DNA of 40,797 nucleotides from JBDTMT01 sp033764095 (GCA_033764095.1 JANRJF010000439.1:1-40797), one strand, 5' to 3'. Shown: positions 8,333-17,195, counted from the first letter of the stretch. Program-made: numbers and translations. Notes: a model not told the origin generated them from the sequence alone.

Positions 8333-9998
8333 GGAACGTGCCGACGTGAGCGAACGGTGCTCGTTCGCGCAGCACGGCGAGCGCCTGGCGATGCGCGTCG
8401 CTGCCGCGCGCCTCGCCCGAGCCGTAGAGCAGCGTCGCGCCGACGGCGAGCACTCGGCCGTCCAGCGCGGCCAGGACGTCATCGCGCGAGGCGAGCGGCA
8501 GGTCGTGCAGCGCAACGAGTTGCAGCGGCGGCTCGGCGGCGCGCGGGTCGGTGCCGAAGTACCACACCGACAACGGCGCGATCTGACGGTCGGCCTGCCA
8601 CGCCCGCAAGGCGGGAATGCCCTGGCCCCAGTCGTAGTTGCTGTCGCTCACCAGCCGATAGCCCTGCGTCGGACCGCCCCACAAGCGGTTGACGAAGACC
8701 AGCCCGTCCGGCCACAGCCGCGACACGGTGAAGACGTTGAATCCAATCGCGGCGGCGGCGACGGCGGCCAGCCCGCGTCGTGGCCAGCCCTCCGTCGCCG
8801 CGGTGATGGCGCGTGCGAGCGCAATGCCGACGCCCACCGCCAGGTAGGCGACGATCGGCAGCACCATGCGAATGCCGAGCTGCACGCGGAAGGTGAGGCT
8901 GTAGAGGATCAGCACCGCGGCGAGACGAAGCGGCCAGTTGGCAGGCTGCGAGACGGTGTCGGTCGCCGCGCGATGCCACCAGCGGCGCAGCGCGGCGGCA
9001 CCGCCGGCAACGCTGAGCAGGAGCAGCGGCTCGCTGAGCTTGATCGTCAGCAGAACGGGGAAGAAGAACCACAGCGCGTGCGGATCGGCGATCCCGAGCA
9101 GGAAGGATCCGTGGCCGCGCAGGTTGTGGCGGATCTGGCGAACGATTGCCTCACCGGCGTTGGTGAAGATGCGCAGGTGCTCGGCGACGTACTGGACCGC
9201 CGGCTGCCAGACGGCGTCGGCCGGTTGCGCGCGCGCCCAGGCGAGGAACGACGGTTCGCTCTGCCAATCGCTGCCGCAGTACACGAAGGCGAGCGCTAGG
9301 CCGGCCGCGATGATGACGCTGCCGTCGCGCAGCGCGGCGCGGTCGCGTCGGCCGTCGCCGAGCGCGATCACCAGCATGCTGAGCGGCGCCATCACCAACG
9401 CCGAGGCCTTGGCGAGCAGCGCGAGGCCGAACCAGATGCCGGGCAGCAGCACGCGCTGCGCCCAGCCCGTCGACACACCGCCGCGGTACTGGACGGCGAA
9501 GGCGAGCAGACAGGCGGCGAGGGCGATGTCGGTAGTCGCCAGGCTGGCGTGCGCCAGCAGGCTCGGTTCGCTGGCCAGCAATGCGACGGCGAGGCGGCCA
9601 CCCCAAGGACCGGCAAGAACACGGCCGGCGCGCCAGCCGGAGATCAGGAGGAGGATCCAGAAGGCGAGCGTCATCGCGCGCGCCTGCGGCAGGATCTGCG
9701 GCAGCTCGGTGGCGACATCGAACGGCGCGCCGCGGCTGCGCTCGGCGTGTGCCAGCGGCAACGTCGCCACGTCGATCTGCAGCGGCATGGTGCCGAGGCG
9801 CATGAGGCCGCGGTGTCCGCCGGCGTGCCAGTCCGCCAGTCCGGTACGCAGGTACAGCGGCTCGTCGAACGTCGCGCCGAGCCGCGTTCCGGCGCTCAGG
9901 CACCAGGCGGAGGAGAGCAGCAGGCAGGCGAGCAGCCACAGCCAATCGCCGAGGCGCGGCGTTCGCGATGTCGAGTCGTCGCCGGAGCGGGGCCGCAT
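8313..9998 (-). CDS. GT-C family glycosyltransferase (GT39-like)
   Basis: This 561-residue protein has about eleven transmembrane helices. The first loop has ATFDEPLYLRTGLADW, with the acidic DE of PMT-type enzymes. ASEPSLLAHASLATTDIALAA and LALLAKASALVMAP are typical family segments. The C-terminal periplasmic domain contains SDSNYDWGQGIPALRAW, a pattern I know from bacterial membrane glycosyltransferases of this class. The predicted role is glycosylation of lipid A, polysaccharide or protein from a polyprenyl-linked donor. It starts divergently from the next GT-C gene, leaving a short shared upstream region. Confidence 0.83.
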   Translation of the reverse strand: MRPRSGDDSTSRTPRLGDWLWLLACLLLSSAWCLSAGTRLGATFDEPLYLRTGLADWHAGGHRGLMRLGTMPLQIDVATLPLAHAERSRGAPFDVATELPQILPQARAMTLAFWILLLISGWRAGRVLAGPWGGRLAVALLASEPSLLAHASLATTDIALAACLLAFAVQYRGGVSTGWAQRVLLPGIWFGLALLAKASALVMAPLSMLVIALGDGRRDRAALRDGSVIIAAGLALAFVYCGSDWQSEPSFLAWARAQPADAVWQPAVQYVAEHLRIFTNAGEAIVRQIRHNLRGHGSFLLGIADPHALWFFFPVLLTIKLSEPLLLLSVAGGAAALRRWWHRAATDTVSQPANWPLRLAAVLILYSLTFRVQLGIRMVLPIVAYLAVGVGIALARAITAATEGWPRRGLAAVAAAAIGFNVFTVSRLWPDGLVFVNRLWGGPTQGYRLVSDSNYDWGQGIPALRAWQADRQIAPLSVWYFGTDPRAAEPPLQLVALHDLPLASRDDVLAALDGRVLAVGATLLYGSGEARGSDAHRQALAVLRERAPFAHVGTFLIYDFR

Positions 9999-10080
9999 GT
10001 CGCCTCGCCTCTAGCATCCGCGCGCCGCCTGCGCGCGCATGTGGTCATCGGCGCGCAACTATGGTTTCGCGGCCGTGACG

Positions 10081-11508
10081 ATGAGGCTGGGAGCGATCGA
10101 GCGCCGGGTGCAGCACGTCGAGACGCGGCCGCGGCTGTGGCTGCTGGTCGCGCTGCTGTTGCCGGCGCTACCGATCCGCGCCTGGTGGTACGCGACACCG
10201 GACGGCGTCGCCTATCTCTCCATCGCGCGCCGCCTGGCGGCCGGGCTGGCGCCGGCGCGTCTGGGCGACGCACAGCTCGGCTACCCGCTCGGCTACCCGC
10301 TGCTGATCAGTCCAGCCTTCTGGGTCGATCCGCGGCCGTGGCTGACGCTGGCGATCATGCACTGGGGATTGGCGGCGCTGTTCCTGCTCGGCGTGCAGGG
10401 GTGGGCGCGGCGTCAGCTGGGCGCCGCTGGAGTCTGGGTGACGTTGCTCTGCGCGGTGAACGTCAACGTCTGGATCCTCTACCGCCGCACCTTGAGCGAA
10501 GCGGCGTTCTGCGCCGTCCTGCCGTGGACCGTGCTGGCGCTCGACCGCGTCCTCGACGCGCTCGTCACTGGGGCGCGGGCGCGCCGCGCGTTGTGTGCAG
10601 CGGCGCCGCTGCTCCTGCTGCTGATCGCCATCCGCGAGGTTGGGCTGTTGTTCGCCGTCGGTGCGGGGGTCGCCGCCGCGGTTCGCCTGCGGCGCGGCGC
10701 GCTGCCGTGGCGCCGCGCGGTCCCGGCACTGGCTGGAATCGCGGCAGTCGCGGTGCTCGGGCTTGGCGTGATCCGGCCCGAACGCATCGCCGCAGCGGGC
10801 CCGGTGTTCGCCGGACGCGCCGGCGACTACGCCGATGCGGCGGTGGCGGTCGGCACGACCCTCGCGGCACGCGTGTACCTGCGCATGACCGAGATCGGCC
10901 AGTTGCTCGTCCCCGGCATGTTCAAGGCGTACGGCGACCGATGGCTGGATCTCAACACGCTCGTGTATGCGCCCCTGGTCCTGTTGGTGGCCATCGGATG
11001 GTGGCGCTTGTGGCGCGACAACGCCGACGTGCTCAGCGCCGCCGTGCCGCTCTACATCGCGTTGTTCCTTGCCTGGCCGTATGCCGCCGGCACGCGTTAT
11101 CTGCTGCCGCTGCTGCCGGTATGGTGGGCGGCGCTCTGGAGGGCGACCGCGGCGTATCCGCACCGGCGAGCGGTATTCGCGGGCCTCGCCCTCGCGCATC
11201 TCGGCGTCGCGATCGGCTATGTAGTGCTGATCGATGCGCCGCGCGCGCGCGTCTGTGACGCGCAGTGGCCGATGGTGGAGCAGGTGACGGCCGAGGTCGG
11301 CAGCGACCCGTTGCGCGCCATCGACACGCCCGATTGCGTTCGCCTCATGCTGGAGGTGGCGCGCGATCGTCCAGTCGATGTCGGGCGCGGCAGTGAGGCG
11401 GCGCCGCCGAGCGCGGTGTGGGTGCTGGCGCCGCGCGATGTCGAGCTGTCGGAGGCGTTTGCGGTCGAGTCCGTCGCCGGCGGGTATCAGCTGGCGCGGC
11501 GGCGATGA
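10081..11508 (+). CDS. GT-C family polytopic glycosyltransferase-like protein
   Basis: The protein has about 475 residues from ATG 10081, or 489 from ATG 10039; neither start has a clear ribosome-binding site. The first loop reads WWYATPDGVAYLSIARRLAAG, followed by LGYPLGYPLLISPAFW, a layout common to GT39-like membrane glycosyltransferases. The motif has a single Asp rather than the usual Asp-Glu pair. About ten transmembrane helices are followed by a C-terminal soluble domain. Its stop overlaps the next start (ATGA), so the two genes probably form a translationally coupled pair. Confidence 0.75.
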   Translation: MRLGAIERRVQHVETRPRLWLLVALLLPALPIRAWWYATPDGVAYLSIARRLAAGLAPARLGDAQLGYPLGYPLLISPAFWVDPRPWLTLAIMHWGLAALFLLGVQGWARRQLGAAGVWVTLLCAVNVNVWILYRRTLSEAAFCAVLPWTVLALDRVLDALVTGARARRALCAAAPLLLLLIAIREVGLLFAVGAGVAAAVRLRRGALPWRRAVPALAGIAAVAVLGLGVIRPERIAAAGPVFAGRAGDYADAAVAVGTTLAARVYLRMTEIGQLLVPGMFKAYGDRWLDLNTLVYAPLVLLVAIGWWRLWRDNADVLSAAVPLYIALFLAWPYAAGTRYLLPLLPVWWAALWRATAAYPHRRAVFAGLALAHLGVAIGYVVLIDAPRARVCDAQWPMVEQVTAEVGSDPLRAIDTPDCVRLMLEVARDRPVDVGRGSEAAPPSAVWVLAPRDVELSEAFAVESVAGGYQLARRR

Positions 11509-12929
11509 GCGACTCGGCACCGATACCCCGGTTGGCCGGCGACCGGGCCTGGTGCGCGACCGCGCCGGCCGCGGAGCGGCGGGCGTGGATCGTCGTGATC
11601 GGCGTCGCGACGCTGGTCGCGGCGCTCGGCGCACAGTCGCACGTCGGCGGCTGGAACGACGGCAGCCGTCTGGCGACGATCGAGAGTCTGGTCGATCGGC
11701 ACACCTGGTCGATCGACGAGTCGTTCTTCGTTCGACGTGAGGCCGACGCAACGCCCGCGCAGCTCGTCGCCGTACCCGACTTGACGCTCGACAAGCTGCG
11801 CATTGGCAACCGCTTCTATTCCGACAAGCCGCCGGTACTCGCGCTGCTGCTCGCCGGTCCGTACTGGCTCTGGCGGACGGCCGGCGGGGCCGCGGCGCGT
11901 CTGGTGCCGGATCGGTTCTGTTACTGGATGGCCCTGGCATCGGCCGGCGTCGGCTATGTCGTCGCGGTTGGGGCGGTGTTCGCGCTCGGTGGTGCGATCG
12001 GTGTGTCGCTGCTGCCGCGCCTGGTGCTTGCATCCAGTCTCGCATTCGCGACGCTGGCGTTGCCGTACAGTCGATCGGTGAACGGCCACATCGCTCTGCT
12101 CGCCGCGGCGGCGGTGCTCTTCCTCGTGCTGGCGCGCGCGCGCGGAAGCGCGAGTGCGCCGCCGCGCACCTGGCTCGCGGCCGGCGTACTGGCGGGCCTG
12201 GCCTACACGCTCGATCTGGCGGCGGGACCGCTGTTGCTGGTGTGCGTCGCGCTCTACGCGGCGGTGCGTGGCGGTCGGCGCGCCGTCGCGTCTCTACTCG
12301 CAGCCGCGCTGCCGTGGGTGGCGCTGCACCACGCCATCACCTGGGTCATCGGCGGCACGCTGTTGCCGCTGAATGCCGATCCGAGCCGATTCGTCTGGCC
12401 GGGGTCGCCGTTCGGCGGTGGGCTGACCGGAGCGTGGCATCACGACGGCCTGCTCGACGCGCTGATCTATGCGGCGGCGTTGCTGCTCGGTAAGCGCGGC
12501 TTCCTGCTGCACAACCTGCCGCTCCTGACGGCGCTGGCAGGCGCCGGCCTGGTCTGGCGTCAGCGGCCGCGTGAGGCAGGCCTGCTCGCCTGTGGGCTCG
12601 GTTGGGCGGTTGCGACCTGGGTGGCGTGCGCGATCGCGTCGAACAACTACAGCGGTGAGTGCGCGTCGATCCGTTGGCTGTTGCCGCTGCTTGCACCCGG
12701 CTACCTGGCGCTTGCGGTCGTGCTGCGCGAACGGCGCGACTGGCTGGTCTTCGTACTGGTGCTGAGTGTCACGGGCATGACCCTGGCGATCCCGATGTGG
12801 TGGCGCGGCCCCTGGAACGGGCGGACGGTGCCGGGTTTCTGGTTCGTGCAGGCCGCGGCGCTGGCGTCATGCGTCGCGATACGGCGGTATCGCGCGCCGC
12901 GTTCACGGTTCAGTGCGCCGCGACTCTGA
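11505..12929 (+). CDS. Polytopic GT-C-like membrane protein
   Basis: This 474-residue protein starts at an ATG overlapping the previous stop by four bases. An N-terminal helix is followed by a long periplasmic loop with ATIESLVDRHTWSIDESFF and FYSDKPPVLALLLAGPYWL. That order resembles the acceptor loop of ArnT/PMT-like enzymes. Further on are YSRSVNGHIALLAAAA and SNNYSGECASIRWLLPLLAP. About eleven transmembrane segments are visible. The function is probably envelope glycosylation, but the substrate is unknown. Its 3' end overlaps the convergent acyltransferase gene by 20 bases. Confidence 0.75.
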   Translation: MSDSAPIPRLAGDRAWCATAPAAERRAWIVVIGVATLVAALGAQSHVGGWNDGSRLATIESLVDRHTWSIDESFFVRREADATPAQLVAVPDLTLDKLRIGNRFYSDKPPVLALLLAGPYWLWRTAGGAAARLVPDRFCYWMALASAGVGYVVAVGAVFALGGAIGVSLLPRLVLASSLAFATLALPYSRSVNGHIALLAAAAVLFLVLARARGSASAPPRTWLAAGVLAGLAYTLDLAAGPLLLVCVALYAAVRGGRRAVASLLAAALPWVALHHAITWVIGGTLLPLNADPSRFVWPGSPFGGGLTGAWHHDGLLDALIYAAALLLGKRGFLLHNLPLLTALAGAGLVWRQRPREAGLLACGLGWAVATWVACAIASNNYSGECASIRWLLPLLAPGYLALAVVLRERRDWLVFVLVLSVTGMTLAIPMWWRGPWNGRTVPGFWFVQAAALASCVAIRRYRAPRSRFSAPRL

Positions 12930-14088
12930 CGTGAGGAGCGTCGCTGCGTGTACGCGATTGACCGTCGAGGAACGCGCCGAGCCAGCGCCCACGCACCCAG
13001 CGTTCGTAGGACCAGAGCCCGAGCCCGACCGTGGAAAATACCGCGACGGTGAATTCGAGCAGCGCCGGTGCGCCCAGTGGGGCCAGCAGCAGCTGCCAGG
13101 CGCCGAGAATCGGAAGGTGGACCAGGTAGAGCCAGTACGAAGCGGCGGACAGGTAGACGATCCGCGAGTGGGGACGCCGGTGCCATGCGGCGGCCGAGGT
13201 CGCCACCCCGATTGTGGTCAGCCAGATGAACAGGGCCAGGGCGGCGGCAAACTGCCACGCCTCGGACGGGTTGAGGCCGTGGTCGGCGCGCCGGGTCAGC
13301 AATGTGAGCACGACGGCAAACAGCGGCAGCGAGACGAGCAGACCGGACGCGCCGGCGAGCGGATGTCGCGGCAGGGCGTGGCGCCAAGAGAAGAGCCAGA
13401 CACCGGCGAGGAAGAAGATGCCCTGGTGGAAGAAGACCGCCGGCTGCGGCGCGAAGCTGTTGTGGTGCGCCGTGTAGACCTGCGGCGCAACGCGCAACAG
13501 CAGGGCGGTCGGGATGCTGAGGAGCAGCGCGGGCCAGAGCGCAGATCGCGGCGTTGCGTCGCGGGTCGGGCGCGCCGTGCGCCAGAGCCAGAAGAGCGCG
13601 CAATAGATGACCAGGTACTCGAGGAACCACAGATGGGCTGGACCGTAGAGCTCAGCTTGCAGCGCCGGCGCGAACTTCATGCGGCGGATCTCGTTCCAGG
13701 TGCAGGTGCCGTTCGCCCACCAGCCGGCGGCGAAGACCGCAAAGAGGAGCGGTAGCAGGACCGCCGCGGAGAGGAGCAGCGGCCGTACCAGTCGACGCAG
13801 GCGATGCTGCGCAAAGCCGTGCGGCCCACGCTGATGGAGTGTATCGGCGGCGAAGAATCCGGCCAGCAGGAAGAACAGCGGGATCTGAAAGGCGTGGAAC
13901 CACCAGAAGAAGGTGTTCAGCAGCGGGCTCGGGCGCGTCGTCGGCACCACCCACGGCAGCGCCTCGAGCGGCACCTGGAGGTGCGGCAGTGCGCCGTGCA
14001 GCGCGACGCCGAGCAGTACGACGACGGCGCGCAGCGCGTCGACGCCGTGCCAGCGCGGCTCGACGACGACTTCAGGTAGTTGGCGCAC
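12910..14088 (-). CDS. Acyltransferase 3 family protein (OpgC/OafB-like)
   Basis: The 392-residue integral membrane protein has about ten transmembrane helices. Family features are the N-terminal RWHGVDALRAVVVLLGVALHG with the conserved H and R, FFLLAGFFAA, an RLRRLVRPLLL basic loop, AHLWFLEYLVIYC, and the late SYWLYLVHLPI. These match PF01757 acyltransferases, which O-acylate (often O-acetylate or O-succinylate) glycans at the membrane. Its place among glycosyltransferases suggests it decorates the same polymer. The start ATG 14088 gives the normal short cytoplasmic N-terminus. Confidence 0.9.
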   Translation of the reverse strand: MRQLPEVVVEPRWHGVDALRAVVVLLGVALHGALPHLQVPLEALPWVVPTTRPSPLLNTFFWWFHAFQIPLFFLLAGFFAADTLHQRGPHGFAQHRLRRLVRPLLLSAAVLLPLLFAVFAAGWWANGTCTWNEIRRMKFAPALQAELYGPAHLWFLEYLVIYCALFWLWRTARPTRDATPRSALWPALLLSIPTALLLRVAPQVYTAHHNSFAPQPAVFFHQGIFFLAGVWLFSWRHALPRHPLAGASGLLVSLPLFAVVLTLLTRRADHGLNPSEAWQFAAALALFIWLTTIGVATSAAAWHRRPHSRIVYLSAASYWLYLVHLPILGAWQLLLAPLGAPALLEFTVAVFSTVGLGLWSYERWVRGRWLGAFLDGQSRTRSDAPHVRVAAH

Positions 14089-14119
14089 GGCTGGCTTGTC
14101 TCGTCACGCGATCACGCTG

Positions 14120-15796
14120 TCAATCGCCGGCGCGTGGTGCGTGCCCGAGTGGCGTATCGCGTTCGATCAGGTCGAGATCGATCCAGTCGCCGCGGCTGTA
14201 GTTGAGCGCGTGCGTCGACCATCGAGTCCGCAGCTCGAGGCCGCGCTGGCGGGCGGCGGCCATGAACGCGGGCCGCTCCGCGTCGGTGATCAGCACCAGA
14301 GCATCTGGTTGCGCCGCGAGCAGCGCGACCGCTCCCGCGGCATCGACCATCGACAGACCGCGTCGGGTCAGCAGCAGTATGCTGATCTCGTGGTAGCCGA
14401 CGGCGGCCACGGCTCGGCCCGCGCCTGCTTGTTCGATCGCGGTCGCCGCCGCGCGGCTCGGCCACAGTGCATCCAGGTTGGGTAGCACGGCGGACAGGAG
14501 CAACGCGTAGATCGACACCGCGCCGAGCACGGCGGTACAGAGGGCCGCGCTGAGCTGCGCTCTCCAGAAGCGGCGCAGCGCGATGGCGCCGACCGCGGCA
14601 CAAATGGCGACGCACAGTGCGGAAGCGACGAGCGCTGTCTGATTGCCGAGCCACACCGCCGCGATCAGGGCGATCGCGCCGATGGCGAGCGTCAGCAGCG
14701 CCCATCCGCTCGCCAGCGTGCGGGCGACCGGGTGTTGCGGCGACGGGCGCAGTTGGCGCGGCTGGCTCAGTGCGGCGCGTGCGACGAGCAGCGCCAGCGC
14801 GGGGAAAGTCGGCAGGACGTAGTGTGGCAACTTGGTCGGGAGACACTCGAACAGCAGCCAAGCCGGAACCAGCCAGGCGAGGAGAAAGCGCTCGGGGGTG
14901 CGTCGGCGCCGGCGCCACGTCGGGCAGGCGAAGAACAGCAGCGCGAGTGAACCCGGCCAGAACGTCGCCGGCAGCGTGAGCAGATAGGCGCCCGGCGGCG
15001 CGCCATGCGATTCGTGTGCGCCGAGCAGCTTTGGGGTCAGGTCGGCGAGCATGGCGCTTGGCAGCGCCTGCCATCCGGCCGCGTGGCCAGCCGCTACCGC
15101 CCACGGTGCGATACACGCGGCAGCGAGCGCGACGCCCCAGTTCGGGCGGAGGGCGATGACGAGACTGCGGCGCGGCGCGGTGCGGTCGGCGAGGGCAAGT
15201 GCAGCGAGGGTGGTGACGGCGAGCAGCGGCGCCACCGGTCCTTTGATCAGCACGCCGGCGGCAAGTGCGAGCCAGAAGCCGGCCGCAGATTGCCATCGAC
15301 CGAGCCGGCCGCGACGCGCCGCCGCGTAGAGCGCGGCCAGGCAGCCCTGCATGACGACAACCGCAGCCAGCAGCAGGGCATCGGTTGTCGCCAGGTGCGC
15401 CTCGACGACCATCAGCGATGCGCTCGCCAGCAATGCGGCACCGAGCCATGCAGTGTGAGACGCGAACCAGCGCCGGCCGATGAGGAAGGTCACCAGCACG
15501 GCGATCAGCGCGCCGGCAACCGACGGCAGCCGGTGTGCGGCTATCGCCGACTCTGCGCCGGTCCCGCGAACTACGATGGCCTGCAGCCAATAGGCGCCGA
15601 TCGGCTTGCGCAGCCGCGGCTCGTTCTGCAGGCGCGGCAGCACCCAATCGCCGGCCGCCAGCATTTCGCGCGCGGCTTGGGCATAGCGGGCCTCGTCGCG
15701 GTCGACGGGGGGCAACTGGCGAAGGCCGGGCAGGTAGAGCGCGCTGCACAACAGCAGCAGCGGGAGGAGGGGCCAGCGAGTGCGCCGCGTCGGCAT
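14120..15796 (-). CDS. ArnT/PMT-type glycosyltransferase (GT83-like)
   Basis: The 558-residue protein carries a clear ArnT-family start: LPPVDRDEARYAQAAREMLAAGDWVLPR, then LRKPIGAYWLQAIVV and HRLPSVAGALIAVLVTFLIG. The conserved DEARYA probably contributes the catalytic acidic residue. Other family segments are AGVLIKGPVAPLLAV and CLPTKLPHYVLPTFPALALLVAR. ArnT enzymes move a sugar from undecaprenyl phosphate to lipid A on the periplasmic face. Here the sugar need not be aminoarabinose, as no arn genes are nearby. ATG 15796 is preferred over an upstream in-frame GTG that adds 14 unrelated residues. Confidence 0.88.
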   Translation of the reverse strand: MPTRRTRWPLLPLLLLCSALYLPGLRQLPPVDRDEARYAQAAREMLAAGDWVLPRLQNEPRLRKPIGAYWLQAIVVRGTGAESAIAAHRLPSVAGALIAVLVTFLIGRRWFASHTAWLGAALLASASLMVVEAHLATTDALLLAAVVVMQGCLAALYAAARRGRLGRWQSAAGFWLALAAGVLIKGPVAPLLAVTTLAALALADRTAPRRSLVIALRPNWGVALAAACIAPWAVAAGHAAGWQALPSAMLADLTPKLLGAHESHGAPPGAYLLTLPATFWPGSLALLFFACPTWRRRRRTPERFLLAWLVPAWLLFECLPTKLPHYVLPTFPALALLVARAALSQPRQLRPSPQHPVARTLASGWALLTLAIGAIALIAAVWLGNQTALVASALCVAICAAVGAIALRRFWRAQLSAALCTAVLGAVSIYALLLSAVLPNLDALWPSRAAATAIEQAGAGRAVAAVGYHEISILLLTRRGLSMVDAAGAVALLAAQPDALVLITDAERPAFMAAARQRGLELRTRWSTHALNYSRGDWIDLDLIERDTPLGHAPRAGD

Positions 15797-15860
15797 CGAG
15801 CGGCGCAGCCTTAAAGCACTCGCGGGGTACGGCACCAAGCGGCGCCGCTGAGGCGGCCGC

Positions 15861-15892
15861 CGTCAGCGCAGGCAAACGGACCAGCGCTGACG
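15861..15892 (-). terminator. Hairpin downstream of bfr, possible terminator
   Basis: Perfect 9-base arms CGTCAGCGC (15861-15869) and GCGCTGACG (15884-15892) flank a 14-base loop, 13 bases past the bfr stop codon. There is no T-tract, so intrinsic termination is uncertain. The hairpin could instead stabilise the transcript end. Confidence 0.4.
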
Positions 15893-15904
15893 ACGGCAGC
15901 GGGA

Positions 15905-16375
15905 TCAGTCGCGGATCTGTTGCGCGAGGTAATTTGCTTCGCCGACCTGGCGGATCAGCTCGAGCTGCGCCTCGAGCCAGTCGACATGCTCCTCTTCCGA
16001 CGTGAGCACGTCCTCCAGGAGCTCGCGGGTGGTGTTGTCGCCGACATCGACCGCTTGGGCGATCGCCTTGTTCAGGCGCGGCACGGCGACCTCCTCCAGC
16101 TTGAGGTCCAGTTTGAGCTGTTCGTGGACCGTCTCCCCAATGCGGACCTTTTCCAACCGCTGCATGTTGGGGACCCCCTCGAGGAAGAGGATGCGCTCGA
16201 TCAGCCGATCGGCGTGTTTCATCTCCTCGATCGATTCCTCGCGGTTCTTGTGTGCCAGGCGCTGGAAGCCCCAGTTGGAGCACATCTTGGCGTGGATGAA
16301 GTACTGGTTGATCGCGGTCAGCTCGCCGGTGAGGATTTCGTTCAACGTCTCGACCAGCTTGGCGTTCCCCTTCAT
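15905..16375 (-). CDS. bfr: Bacterioferritin (iron storage, heme-binding)
   Basis: This 156-residue protein has the standard length and aligns throughout with E. coli Bfr as I remember it. The ferroxidase ligands are all present: E18, E51, H54, E94, E127 and H130. The heme ligand M52 is also present (EEMKHADR). Twenty-four subunits oxidise ferrous iron and store it as a mineral core. A GGGAGGG ribosome-binding site precedes the ATG, and a Fur-like palindrome at 16392-16406 sits directly upstream of it. Its partner Bfd is encoded just upstream on the same strand. Confidence 0.98.
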   Translation of the reverse strand: MKGNAKLVETLNEILTGELTAINQYFIHAKMCSNWGFQRLAHKNREESIEEMKHADRLIERILFLEGVPNMQRLEKVRIGETVHEQLKLDLKLEEVAVPRLNKAIAQAVDVGDNTTRELLEDVLTSEEEHVDWLEAQLELIRQVGEANYLAQQIRD

Positions 16376-16391
16376 CGTCCGACCCTCCCAA

Positions 16392-16406
16392 TGAAAATGG
16401 TTGTCA
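16392..16406. promoter_or_regulatory. Fur-like operator upstream of bfr
   Basis: The sequence TGAAAAT-G-GTTGTCA fits the 7-1-7 Fur consensus TGATAAT-n-ATTATCA at 11 of 14 arm positions. It lies 17 bases before the bfr ATG and nearly touches the ribosome-binding site, a position that would block transcription or translation when occupied. Confidence 0.6.
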
Positions 16407-16513
16407 ACATCGAAGAACGATGTTTGTCTGCGCCCGCACGATACTCGACGGGGCGCAGAAGTGAAGGGAGAGCCGAAAAGAAAAACGGTGCGCAGCCGAG
16501 CAGTTGGGCGCGC

Positions 16514-16693
16514 TCAGTCGGCGTAGACCGGGGCCGGCTCTTGGGCGATCAGGGAGGCAATTTCCTCGCGGCAGGGGGCGCAGCAACGGCCCGCGCCGGT
16601 CTGGCGGACGATGTCCTTCACGCTACGAACGCCACTGCGGATCAGTTCCTGGAGAGCGGTGTCGGTGACGGCGGCGCAGTGACAGACGATCAT
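16514..16693 (-). CDS. bfd: Bacterioferritin-associated ferredoxin
   Basis: The protein is 59 residues from ATG 16693 and has the four [2Fe-2S] ligands of Bfd at C4, C6, C38 and C41 (MIVCHC ... CCAPC). Bfd binds bacterioferritin and passes electrons through its heme to reduce and release stored iron. The longer in-frame reading from 16774 would add unrelated residues and displace the N-terminal Cys pair, so the internal ATG is chosen. It lies directly upstream of bfr, with 138 bases between that include a second Fur-like box. Confidence 0.96.
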   Translation of the reverse strand: MIVCHCAAVTDTALQELIRSGVRSVKDIVRQTGAGRCCAPCREEIASLIAQEPAPVYAD

Positions 16694-16702
16694 GATGGAG
16701 CG

Positions 16703-16709
16703 ACCTCCC
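16703..16709 (-). promoter_or_regulatory. Ribosome-binding site that fixes the bfd start
   Basis: On the minus strand this reads GGGAGGT, 9 bases before ATG 16693. It supports the short Bfd protein over a longer reading. Confidence 0.75.
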
Positions 16710-16745
16710 GAGTGACGCGGAATGCACCCTGACATTGCCTGATTC

Positions 16746-16760
16746 TGAGACTCATTATCA
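16746..16760. promoter_or_regulatory. Fur-like operator upstream of bfd
   Basis: TGAGACT-C-ATTATCA has a perfect right half-site and a partial left half-site of the Fur 7-1-7 pattern. It lies between the end of the 143-residue gene and the bfd start, about 53 bases before that start. It would allow bfd to be derepressed when iron is low. Confidence 0.6.
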
Positions 16761-16763
16761 AGA

Positions 16764-17195
16764 TCATTCTCCAACTTTTTTCTTGGCCGGGAGATTGGCG
16801 GGGATGGCCTCGCCGCGGATCCGCCCGAACCACCGACCGAGCGCCGTCATTCTCGCTGGACCTGGAAGCCGAAGTGCGAACGTCTCGCGCACGATGGTCG
16901 CCGCCAGGTGGGTGTCTGCGGAGGGCCGCTTCCAGCCGTCGATCGGGTAGATCTCGAACTGATTTCCCGTCAGCCGCGACGGTGTGAGGACCGACACGCC
17001 GCCGCTCGAGTGCCAGAGTTGCACGTGCCCCATGCCGCGGGACGCCAGATAACCCGTGCGCGGATCGTCGGGGCCGAAGCTTCTGATCTCCCAACCATGC
17101 CACCGGCCTATACGCACGCGCTCGCGAGGGTCGTGCGGTGGCGGAGGCCAGGCGGGTGGGAGAACCCGCCGCCCGAGCGGAGATTCCGACGCCAT
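16764..17195 (-). CDS. Conserved-looking protein of unknown function, Trp-rich
   Basis: This is a 143-residue soluble protein. It starts with a Pro-rich stretch (LPPAWPPPPHDP), then a Trp/Gly-rich core (RWHGWEIRSFGPDD, GHVQLWHSSGGVSVLTPSR), and ends in a basic tail. I recognise no domain. It is probably translated with the small gene just upstream, since 7 bases separate the two. A Fur-like box lies upstream of that small gene and another downstream, so it probably belongs to the iron regulon. Confidence 0.6.
   Translation of the reverse strand: MASESPLGRRVLPPAWPPPPHDPRERVRIGRWHGWEIRSFGPDDPRTGYLASRGMGHVQLWHSSGGVSVLTPSRLTGNQFEIYPIDGWKRPSADTHLAATIVRETFALRLPGPARMTALGRWFGRIRGEAIPANLPAKKKVGE

Noticed and set aside
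10168..12045. Long minus-strand open frame opposite two GT-C genes.
   Set aside because: It is Arg/Pro-rich without domain signals, whereas the plus strand encodes membrane helices with overlapping start and stop codons.
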